From: Parabacteroides sp.
Lineage (GTDB): Bacteria > Bacteroidota > Bacteroidia > Bacteroidales > Tannerellaceae
DNA: 8,363 nt
Reading direction: 5' to 3'
Assembly: GCA_019411205.1 (NCBI GenBank)
Contig: DXRF01000097.1
Location: forward strand, 1,164-9,526
This document shows positions 1 to 6,071 of this stretch, piece after piece. Numbering within the stretch: position 1 is the stretch's first letter; each line of letters starts with the position of its first letter. Under the pieces are notes generated by a model. It saw nothing but the letters and a program-made list of their open reading frames with translations, had not been told where the DNA came from and did no database searches. The position numbers and the translations under genes are program-made.

Positions 1-1
1 G

Positions 2-631
2 CACCGCAGCGAGCTGGTTTGGTTGGACCTGACGGACAGCATCGAGCAGATACGCGGGAAAGTCCAGGAAAATCTTTTCAACATCTATCCGGTTGCCGCC
101 GGAAAGTTTGACGATATCAAAGGAGTGGTCTATCTGAAAGACCTGTTCGGCCGCATCGATGAGCCGGATTTCTCTTTGTCTCAAGTGATTCGTCCGGCAG
201 AGTTTATGCCGGAAAACCAGAGTGTGTATAATGCGTTGGAACAGTTCAAGCAGGCACGTGTGAAATATGGCATCGTCACGGACGAGTTTGGAGGCATCCA
301 GGGGATCGTTACCTTGAAGGATATCATGGAAGGTCTGATCGGACAGGTTCCCGATGTGGGTGAAGAGGCCGAGGTCGTCGAGCGGTCCGACGGAACCTGG
401 TTGGTGGACGGACAGTACAGTTTCTATGACTTTCTTGAATATTTCGACATGGAGGATTTGTATGCCGAGCACGATTATAATACGCTCAGCGGCCTGATCC
501 TGGAAATTCTGGAACGGGTTCCGAAGACCGGTGAGAAATTGAGTTGGCTGAACTTCGAATTCGAGATCGTCGATATGGACGGTGCGCGTATAGATAAGGT
601 TTTGGTCTCCAAGATACCTCAGAAAGAGTAA
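2..631 (+). CDS. Hemolysin/CorC-family CBS-domain protein, C-terminal part (5' truncated)
   Basis: This is the C-terminal 209 residues of a membrane protein of the hemolysin C/CorC (CNNM-type) family, whose members are linked to divalent cation or cobalt/magnesium homeostasis. The reading frame is open to the left edge. The first residues read HRSELVWLDL, matching the family's conserved 'PR(T/S)E(V/L)VWLD' stretch just before the CBS pair, so the true start and the N-terminal transmembrane domain lie outside the window; the internal TTG at 23 is not a start. Visible parts, in fragment numbering, are the rest of CBS domain 1 ending near GVVYLKDLF (about 41-49), CBS domain 2 at about 66-114 with VTDEFGGIQGIVTLKD, and the CorC/HlyC C-terminal domain at about 124-205 with the typical DYNTLSGLILE. 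The stop is TAA. Family assignment is firm; the transported ion or exact role cannot be told. It is separated by 167 bases from the xylose genes and is probably not part of that operon. Confidence 0.92.
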   Translation, partial: HRSELVWLDLTDSIEQIRGKVQENLFNIYPVAAGKFDDIKGVVYLKDLFGRIDEPDFSLSQVIRPAEFMPENQSVYNALEQFKQARVKYGIVTDEFGGIQGIVTLKDIMEGLIGQVPDVGEEAEVVERSDGTWLVDGQYSFYDFLEYFDMEDLYAEHDYNTLSGLILEILERVPKTGEKLSWLNFEFEIVDMDGARIDKVLVSKIPQKE

Positions 632-640
632 GGAGGCTCG

Positions 641-676
641 GATAACTGCCTGCCGGTGCAGTATCGTGTTCTTTCC
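641..676 (+). terminator. Weak hairpin, possible terminator of the hemolysin-family gene
   Basis: Ten bases after the stop codon, GATAACTGC (641-649) can pair with GCAGTATC (658-665), leaving one bulged A and an 8-base loop. A moderately T-rich stretch, GTGTTCTTTCC, follows. The stem is short and the T-tract is broken, so this is only a candidate terminator. Its position between two genes that are unlikely to be co-transcribed supports it. Confidence 0.3.
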
Positions 677-743
677 GGTGAATACTAATGTATGTTAAAT
701 GACGGGCTTTTTGTCCTCTTGATTGGATATTGTTCGAATTACA

Positions 744-775
744 TTATGTCGTATATCGTTTTAACCTTATATTTG
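744..775 (+). promoter_or_regulatory. Putative Bacteroidetes-type promoter of the xylose operon
   Basis: TATATTTG at 768-775 matches the Bacteroidetes sigma-ABfr -7 consensus TAnnTTTG exactly. The corresponding upstream position holds TTATG (744-748), a poor match to the TTTG-like -33 box, at a spacing of 19 bases. Transcription would begin near 781-783, giving a leader of roughly 17 bases before the xylR ATG at 799. The gap shows no other good candidate. The promoter would drive xylR-xylB-xylA and possibly xylE. Confidence 0.5.
752..771 (+). promoter_or_regulatory. Imperfect dyad overlapping the xylR promoter, candidate operator
   Basis: The 20 bases read TATA-TC-GTT-TT-AAC-CT-TATA, so 14 of 20 positions are symmetric about the centre at 761/762. 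The dyad lies between the presumed -33 and -7 boxes and overlaps the -7 box, where a repressor would be expected to bind. NrtR/AraR-type Nudix regulators are known to bind palindromes near promoters. Symmetry of this quality arises by chance about once in a few hundred AT-rich bases, so the placement carries most of the argument. Confidence 0.3.
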
Positions 776-798
776 CGGAGAATCTTTATTATGATATT

Positions 799-1539
799 AT
801 GGAAACACAAGAAAGTAAGCATGAAATGTTTTATCCGCACGTTTCGGTCGATTGCGTATTGCTTGGGACAAACGAAGATAAACTGTGCGTGCTGCTCGTC
901 GAGAGACAAGTTGCCGGTAGTAACGAGAAACACTACAAATTGCCCGGAAGCTTGATTTATGAAAGTGAAGATCTGGATACGGCCGCTTATCGTGTCTTAC
1001 ACGAAGCGACAGGTCTGAAACGTGTTATCCTGAAACAGTTCCGCAGTTTCGGCTCTCCTGCCCGTACCAAAAATAAAGAAGATGTGCAATGGTTGGAAAA
1101 TGCTTCCAAGATGAAAATCACACGTATCGTGACGGTCGCTTATCTGGCGTTGTGTAAGTTCGGGAAGAAAATGACGATGGGAGAGAAGTCTGATACCCTT
1201 ATTTGGGCACCCGTCAATGAATTGCCACATCTGCCATTCGACCATAAGGAGATTGTTGAAGCGGCCGTCGAAGAGATACGGCGATGGGTGGATGTCGAAC
1301 CGGGCATCGTTTTCGATTATCTTCCGTCAAAATTTACAGCCTATCAGTTACGGCGCATTTTCGAGATCATTTATAACAAGACGATAGATGTGCGCAATTT
1401 CCATAAAAAGATGACGGCGATGGAATATGTCGTACAGACGGATGAAGTGGAAACGGGAGTAAACCACCGGGCAGCCCGCTATTACCGTTTCGACAAGGTG
1501 AAGTATAACAAGTTACATTCGAAGTTTAATAAGATATAA
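799..1539 (+). CDS. xylR: Nudix-type transcriptional regulator of xylose utilisation
   Basis: This is a 246-residue regulator of the NrtR/AraR type: an N-terminal Nudix fold that senses a small molecule and a C-terminal winged helix that binds DNA. The start is the ATG at 799 (METQESKHEM); the frame stays open upstream to a TTG at 730, but that extension would cross the promoter candidate. The Nudix box spans G50 to L73, ending RVLHEATGL. The usual REUXEE core reads R65-V-L-H-E69-A, so two catalytic glutamates are replaced and one residue is inserted, which indicates sugar sensing rather than hydrolysis. The C-terminal part (about 168-246) has the family's FTAYQLRRIFEIIY, DVRNFHKKM and HRAARYYRFDKV motifs. 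It lies 9 bases before xylB in the same direction, the arrangement described for xylose loci of gut Bacteroides. The ligand, probably xylose or xylulose, is inferred from context. Confidence 0.88.
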   Translation: METQESKHEMFYPHVSVDCVLLGTNEDKLCVLLVERQVAGSNEKHYKLPGSLIYESEDLDTAAYRVLHEATGLKRVILKQFRSFGSPARTKNKEDVQWLENASKMKITRIVTVAYLALCKFGKKMTMGEKSDTLIWAPVNELPHLPFDHKEIVEAAVEEIRRWVDVEPGIVFDYLPSKFTAYQLRRIFEIIYNKTIDVRNFHKKMTAMEYVVQTDEVETGVNHRAARYYRFDKVKYNKLHSKFNKI

Positions 1540-1548
1540 TAATATAGT

Positions 1549-3036
1549 ATGTGTTTATTAGGTTGTGATATCGGAAGCTCTTCGGTGAAGGCTTCTATTG
1601 TCGATAAAGATACGGGGTTGACGCTTGCCTCTGATTTTTATCCGAAAGAAGAGGCGGCGATCAAAGCCGTGCGTCCCGGATGGGCAGAACAGAATCCGGA
1701 TGACTGGTGGATGTATCTGAAAGAAGCGATAAAGGGCGCGGTCAAGAAGGCGGGTATCAAGGGAACGGAGATAGATGCGATCGGCATCTCGTACCAGATG
1801 CACGGACTCGTGCTGGTGGACAAGAAGATGCAGGTGCTGCGCCCGTCGGTGATCTGGTGCGACAGCCGTGCGGTGCCTTATGGGGAGCGCGCTTTCAAGT
1901 CGATCGGCGAAAAGCAATGCTTGGCACATCTTTTGAATTCTCCCGGAAACTTCACTGCTTCCAAATTGGCATGGGTCAAAGAGTTTGAACCGCATATATT
2001 CGGACAAGTACATAAATTCATGTTGCCGGGCGACTTTATCGCCATGCGCATGACGGGCGATATCGTCACGACTGTTTCAGGCCTTTCGGAAGGAATTTTC
2101 TGGGATTTCCGGAATAACTGCGTTTCCGAAGATCTGATGAACTATTTCGGATTCGGCAAGGAACTGATTCCTGACATCCGTCCGACTTTCGGTGTGCAAG
2201 GGGAATTGCTCGGATCGGTCGCTTCGGAGTTGGGTCTGAAGAAGGGTACGCCGGTGACCTATCGGGCAGGCGACCAGCCGAACAATGCGTTGTCGCTGAA
2301 TGTCTTGAATCCGGGTGAGATCGCTGCTACGGGTGGCACGTCGGGGGTCGTGTACGGTGTGAACGGTAAGGTGAACTACGACACGCTGTCCCGTGTGAAT
2401 ACGTTTGCGCATGTGAATCATTCGGCCGACCAGACACGTTTAGGGGTCCTCCTGTGTATCAACGGTGTGGGTATCCTCAATTCATGGGTGAAGCGGAATG
2501 TGGCTCCGGAAGGTATAAGCTATCCTGCTTTGAACGAGTTGGCGGCGACTGTTCCGATCGGTTCGGAAGGCCTCTCGATCCTGCCTTTCGGAAACGGTGC
2601 GGAGCGTATGTTACAGAACAAGCAGGTGGATTGCTCCATTCACGGGCTGAATTTCAATATTCACAATAAAGCTCATATTGCCCGTGCCGCACAGGAAGGG
2701 ATCGTTTTCTCTTTCAAATATGGTATGGATATCATGAATGAGATGGGGATCGATATCGGAGTGATCCGTGCCGGTAATGCCAACCTGTTCCTAAGCCCTA
2801 TCTTCAGGGATGCGCTGGCTGGCGTGACGGGAACGGTGATCGAGCTTTACGATACGAACGGGGCTGTCGGGGCTGCCAAAGGCGCCGGTATCGGGGCCGG
2901 TATCTATGCGTCGGCAAAAGAGGCGTTTGCTTCCTTGAAAAAGATCAATGTGATAGAGCCGGACGGACTGAAAGCGGACAAATACTGCGGGGCTTTCGAG
3001 GTCTGGAAAGAACGGCTGGAGAAAGCATTGGTGTAA
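1549..3036 (+). CDS. xylB: Xylulokinase (FGGY family)
   Basis: This cytoplasmic kinase of 495 residues phosphorylates D-xylulose with ATP to D-xylulose 5-phosphate, the entry point to the pentose phosphate pathway. The length is normal for the family. The N-terminal FGGY domain opens with the phosphate-binding GCDIGSSSVK (5-14), followed by the substrate-side motifs QMHG (83-86) and WCDSRA (103-108). The catalytic base is D242 in AGDQPNNA, equivalent to D233 of E. coli XylB, and is followed by the nucleotide-binding ATGGTSG (260-266). The C-terminal domain carries RAGNANLFLSPIFRDALAG and the glycine-rich GAVGAAKGAGIGAG (438-451). Other FGGY kinases share this architecture, but the adjacent xylose isomerase makes xylulose the best substrate. 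The ATG is 9 bases after xylR, so the two are very probably co-transcribed. No Shine-Dalgarno sequence is evident. Confidence 0.96.
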   Translation: MCLLGCDIGSSSVKASIVDKDTGLTLASDFYPKEEAAIKAVRPGWAEQNPDDWWMYLKEAIKGAVKKAGIKGTEIDAIGISYQMHGLVLVDKKMQVLRPSVIWCDSRAVPYGERAFKSIGEKQCLAHLLNSPGNFTASKLAWVKEFEPHIFGQVHKFMLPGDFIAMRMTGDIVTTVSGLSEGIFWDFRNNCVSEDLMNYFGFGKELIPDIRPTFGVQGELLGSVASELGLKKGTPVTYRAGDQPNNALSLNVLNPGEIAATGGTSGVVYGVNGKVNYDTLSRVNTFAHVNHSADQTRLGVLLCINGVGILNSWVKRNVAPEGISYPALNELAATVPIGSEGLSILPFGNGAERMLQNKQVDCSIHGLNFNIHNKAHIARAAQEGIVFSFKYGMDIMNEMGIDIGVIRAGNANLFLSPIFRDALAGVTGTVIELYDTNGAVGAAKGAGIGAGIYASAKEAFASLKKINVIEPDGLKADKYCGAFEVWKERLEKALV

Positions 3037-3076
3037 TGAACGAAAAAAATTGTCTAATCAATAAATACTTATTATC

Positions 3077-4405
3077 ATGAATTACTTTAAAGGTGAAAAA
3101 GAATTTTTTCCGGGAATTGGAAAAATAGAGTTTGAAGGACGCGAGTCAAAAAATCCGATGGCTTTTCATTACTATGATGAAAACAAGGTCGTAATGGGTA
3201 AAACTCTGAAAGACCATCTGCGTTTCGCCATGGCTTATTGGCATACATTATGTGCGGAGGGAGCCGACCAGTTCGGTGGCGGAACGAAGACATTTCCTTG
3301 GAATGCGGGTGCAGACCGTATTTCCCGTGCCAAGTATAAGATGGATGCCGCTTTCGAATTTATGACGAAATGCAATATCCCTTACTATTGTTTCCATGAT
3401 GTGGATGTTGTAGATGAGGCACCGACGTTGGCCGAATTTGAAAAGGACCTGCATACGATGGTCGAATATGCCAAACAACATCAGGAAGCGACGGGGAAGA
3501 AGCTGTTGTGGTCTACCGCCAATGTGTTCGGACATAAACGTTATATGAACGGGGCTGCCACAAATCCTTATTTCCCTGCTGTGGCTTGTGCCGGCACGCA
3601 GATCAAGAACGCGATCGACGCTTGTATTGCCTTAGGTGGCGAAAACTATGTGTTCTGGGGTGGACGTGAAGGCTATATGAGCTTGCTGAACACCAACATG
3701 AAACGCGAAAAGGAACATCTTGCCATGATGTTGACGATGGCACGTGACTATGCCCGTAAGAATGGGTTCAAAGGCACTTTCCTGGTAGAGCCTAAACCGA
3801 TGGAACCGACTAAACATCAGTATGACGTGGATACGGAAACGGTTATCGGCTTCTTGCGTCATTATGGTCTTGACAAGGATTTTGCCATCAATATCGAAGT
3901 GAACCATGCCACATTGGCCGGACATACATTCGAACATGAACTTCAGGCTGCTGCCGATGCCGGTATGTTGTGCAGTATCGATGCCAACCGGGGTGATTAT
4001 CAGAATGGTTGGGATACGGACCAGTTCCCGGTTGACATCTACGAACTGACACAGGCTTGGCTGGTTATCCTTGAAGCAGGCGGCTTGACTACAGGAGGTA
4101 CGAACTTCGATGCCAAGACACGTCGTAACTCGACCGATCTGGATGATATCTTCCTTGCTCATATCAGCGGTATGGATTCTTTTGCCCGTGCTTTGATGGC
4201 TGCTGCCGATATCCTGGAACATTCCGATTACAAGAAAATGCGTGCCGAACGTTACGCCAGCTTCGATCAGGGTGACGGTAAGAAGTTCGAAGAAGGCAAA
4301 CTCCTTCTTGAAGACCTGCGTACGATCGCTCTTGCCGGTGGCGAACCGAAGCAGATCAGCGGAAAGCAGGAATTGTATGAGATGATTATCAACCAGTACA
4401 TTTAA
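3077..4405 (+). CDS. xylA: Xylose isomerase (class II)
   Basis: This cytoplasmic enzyme of 442 residues interconverts D-xylose and D-xylulose and needs two divalent metal ions. The long N-terminus (MNYFKGEKEFFPGIGKIEFE) marks it as class II, like the E. coli enzyme, with residue numbers shifted by +6. All catalytic and metal residues are present: H107 and D110 in FHDVDVVDEAPTL; E238 and K240 in LVEPKPMEPTKHQYD; E274 and H277 in IEVNHATLAGH; D302, D313 and D315 in DANRGDYQNGWDTDQFP; and D345 in NFDAKTRR. It should therefore be active. It starts 40 bases after xylB, in an AT-rich spacer where I see no terminator and no convincing promoter. A large inverted repeat begins 7 bases after its stop codon and may separate its expression from that of xylE. 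Confidence 0.98.
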   Translation: MNYFKGEKEFFPGIGKIEFEGRESKNPMAFHYYDENKVVMGKTLKDHLRFAMAYWHTLCAEGADQFGGGTKTFPWNAGADRISRAKYKMDAAFEFMTKCNIPYYCFHDVDVVDEAPTLAEFEKDLHTMVEYAKQHQEATGKKLLWSTANVFGHKRYMNGAATNPYFPAVACAGTQIKNAIDACIALGGENYVFWGGREGYMSLLNTNMKREKEHLAMMLTMARDYARKNGFKGTFLVEPKPMEPTKHQYDVDTETVIGFLRHYGLDKDFAINIEVNHATLAGHTFEHELQAAADAGMLCSIDANRGDYQNGWDTDQFPVDIYELTQAWLVILEAGGLTTGGTNFDAKTRRNSTDLDDIFLAHISGMDSFARALMAAADILEHSDYKKMRAERYASFDQGDGKKFEEGKLLLEDLRTIALAGGEPKQISGKQELYEMIINQYI

Positions 4406-4412
4406 TAACATA

Positions 4413-4473
4413 TAAATAATGGTTTATCTGTTACTTTTGGATCAAGCCAGAAGTAACGATAAACCATTATTTA
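4413..4473 (+). promoter_or_regulatory. Long near-perfect inverted repeat between xylA and xylE
   Basis: Bases 4413-4440 and 4447-4473 are inverted complements. They form 27 pairs (26 Watson-Crick and one G-T at 4437/4450), with a single unpaired T at 4429 and a six-base loop ATCAAG (4441-4446). The repeat takes up 61 of the 86 bases between xylA and xylE. In RNA it would be a very stable hairpin ending only 18 bases before the xylE GTG. The outer stem is A-rich on the left and T-rich on the right, resembling a bidirectional terminator, but the following bases (CTATTATG) are not a clean T-tract. It could act as an attenuator, a 3'-end stabiliser for xylA mRNA, a mask over xylE translation, or a double-stranded DNA operator. 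The structure is certain; the role is not. Confidence 0.9.
4432..4439 (+). promoter_or_regulatory. Possible -7 box of a xylE promoter inside the inverted repeat
   Basis: TACTTTTG fits the Bacteroidetes -7 consensus TAnnTTTG and lies in the inner left arm of the inverted repeat. Transcription would start near 4445, in the loop. No TTTG-like -33 box is visible about 19-20 bases upstream (around 4408-4412, ACATA), so the call rests on one short motif. Confidence 0.25.
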
Positions 4474-4491
4474 CTATTATGAATCTCTATC

Positions 4492-6036
4492 GTGAAAAAC
4501 AACAACTACTACATTTTTGGAATCACCCTTGTGGCGACATTGGGGGGATTATTATTCGGATATGATACAGCGGTGATATCCGGGACGGTCGAATCGCTGC
4601 GTAAATTCTTCATTGAACCTTTCGGGTTACCATTGGATCAGGCAAATGCACTTGAAGGATTCGTCGTGAGCAGTGCTTTGATCGGTTGTATCTTGGGTGC
4701 TTCTTTTGCCGGCTGGATCAGCCAGCGGTATGGGCGGAAACCAACGCTTGTGCTGGCTGCCATCCTGTTTTTGCTGTCGGCAATCGGTTCGGCATGGCCG
4801 GAGCTGTTTGTCGGGATGCCCGGCAGCGGTGACCACACGTACATGTACCTTTTTGTGTTTTACCGGATTGTCGGAGGGGTGGGAGTCGGTTTGGCTTCTA
4901 TGGTTTCTCCGATGTATATTGCCGAGATGGCTCCAGCGGAAAAACGGGGAAATCTGGTGTCATGGAATCAGTTTGCGATCATCTTCGGTATGCTTGTCGT
5001 CTATTTTGTGAATTACAGCATCGCGTTGCAGGGAGATGCCACCTGGCTGCATGCGATCGGTTGGCGTTGGATGTTTGCCTCCGAGATTGTCCCGGCTTTA
5101 CTCTTCCTGCTCCTTCTGATGTTTGTACCGGAAACGCCCCGTTATTTGGTGATGCGCGGTAAGACGGATAAGGCATTGTCTGTATTGGACCGTTTGATGG
5201 GAAAAGAAAAGGCAGCACCCGAACTGGTGGAGATAAAAGAAAGTTTCAGAAAACAGGAACCCTCCATGCGTCCCTATTTCTTGTTTATGGGAATGTGGCT
5301 GGTGCTGTTTCTGCTATTGTATGGGGTGTTGGAACTGATTGGTAATACAAGTGCTTTGGAGATCGCTTTGATCGGTAGCTTTTTTGTGTCTCTGGTCTTC
5401 CCGGTACGTTCGTTCGGTATGCTGATCATATTTGTCGGTGTTCTTCTGTCCGGTTTCCAGCAGTTTGTCGGGATCAACGTTGTGCTGTATTATGCGCCGG
5501 AGATCTTTAAGACAATGGGGGCCGCTACCGATGCCGCCTTGTTGCAGCAGATCGTGGTGGGAGCCGTGAACCTTTCCTTTACCGTGCTGGCTATCTTTAC
5601 GGTCGACCGGTTCGGACGCCGTCCGCTGATGATTATCGGGGCATTGGTCATGGCTGTCTCGATGATGGTCTTGGGGACGACTTTCTATACGCATTCCGTC
5701 GGTATCGGCTCGTTGGTTTGCATGTTGGTCTATACGGCTGGTTTCGCGATGTCGTGGGGCCCGGTATGTTGGGTATTGCTGGCTGAGATTTTCCCGAATA
5801 CGATCCGTTCGACCGTGATGAGTATTGCCGTTGCCGGGCAGTGGATTGCCAATTTCCTTGTCTCCTGGACTTTCCCGATGCTTGATAAGAACCAGTATCT
5901 GACTGACACGTTCAACCATGGTATGGCCTATTGGGTTTATGGTGTCATGGGAGTGTTAGCTGCCCTGTTTATCTGGAAATTCGTTCCCGAAACAAAGGGT
6001 AAGACACTGGAGCAGATGGAGCAATATTGGAAATAA
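4492..6036 (+). CDS. xylE: D-xylose:H+ symporter, MFS sugar porter family
   Basis: This inner-membrane transporter of 514 residues should import D-xylose with a proton. It aligns by eye with E. coli XylE almost throughout. The family motifs are GYDTAVISGTV with proton-coupling D25 (D27 in E. coli), SQRYGRKP, PMYIAEMAPAEKRG, PETPRYL, the sugar-binding GFQQFVGINVVLYYAPEIF with Q323, Q324 and N329, DRFGRRP, SWGPVCWVLLAEIFPN and the terminal VPETKGKTLEQ. The start is GTG at 4492 (VKNNNYYIFG, with Met at position 1): an in-frame TGA lies at 4480 and no ATG falls between. It is about 23 residues longer than the E. coli protein. The excess includes a hydrophobic insert at about 262-305 in the loop joining the N- and C-terminal six-helix halves, partly offset by shorter termini. 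It is separated from xylA by the large inverted repeat. Confidence 0.94.
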   Translation: MKNNNYYIFGITLVATLGGLLFGYDTAVISGTVESLRKFFIEPFGLPLDQANALEGFVVSSALIGCILGASFAGWISQRYGRKPTLVLAAILFLLSAIGSAWPELFVGMPGSGDHTYMYLFVFYRIVGGVGVGLASMVSPMYIAEMAPAEKRGNLVSWNQFAIIFGMLVVYFVNYSIALQGDATWLHAIGWRWMFASEIVPALLFLLLLMFVPETPRYLVMRGKTDKALSVLDRLMGKEKAAPELVEIKESFRKQEPSMRPYFLFMGMWLVLFLLLYGVLELIGNTSALEIALIGSFFVSLVFPVRSFGMLIIFVGVLLSGFQQFVGINVVLYYAPEIFKTMGAATDAALLQQIVVGAVNLSFTVLAIFTVDRFGRRPLMIIGALVMAVSMMVLGTTFYTHSVGIGSLVCMLVYTAGFAMSWGPVCWVLLAEIFPNTIRSTVMSIAVAGQWIANFLVSWTFPMLDKNQYLTDTFNHGMAYWVYGVMGVLAALFIWKFVPETKGKTLEQMEQYWK

Positions 6037-6041
6037 ATCCG

Positions 6042-6049
6042 TAAGTTTG
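6042..6049 (+). promoter_or_regulatory. Possible -7 box of a promoter for mtgA-lipB-dus
   Basis: TAAGTTTG matches the Bacteroidetes TAnnTTTG consensus and begins 5 bases after the xylE stop codon. Transcription would begin near 6055, about 16 bases before the mtgA ATG, a plausible short leader. The region 19-20 bases upstream lies in the xylE coding end and has no clear TTTG, so the case is moderate. It would explain how cell-wall and tRNA genes escape xylose control despite the 35-base gap. Confidence 0.35.
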
Positions 6050-6071
6050 CCGTTCGAAAAGACAAGAGTCG

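Noticed and set aside
23..631. Complete small CBS protein starting at TTG 23
   Set aside because: Family-specific sequence (HRSELVW) continues upstream in frame to the window edge, so this is an internal codon of a larger gene.
692..955. Open frame of 87 codons on the + strand across the xylR start
   Set aside because: It overlaps the promoter candidate and the start of the regulator in another frame; its Cys-rich translation past 799 is the out-of-frame reading of xylR.
1558..2013. Open frame of 151 codons on the - strand opposite xylB
   Set aside because: It is a shadow of conserved xylulokinase motifs, with Arg/His-rich composition and no motif of its own.
3037..3076. Promoter or terminator between xylB and xylA
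   Set aside because: The 40-base AT-rich spacer shows no inverted repeat and no TAnnTTTG box; simple co-transcription explains it.
3632..4411. Open frame of 259 codons on the - strand opposite xylA
   Set aside because: It lies entirely opposite a xylose isomerase with all catalytic residues. Its translation matches no family I recognise and looks like the complement of xylA codon use.
4413..4473. Reading the inverted repeat as an insertion sequence remnant or MITE
   Set aside because: No flanking target duplication is visible, it contains no coding remnant, and no second copy occurs in the window.
5314..5919. Open frame of 201 codons on the - strand opposite xylE
   Set aside because: The translation is extremely rich in His, Arg, Gln and Asp with no hydrophobic core, as expected for the complement of a membrane-protein gene.
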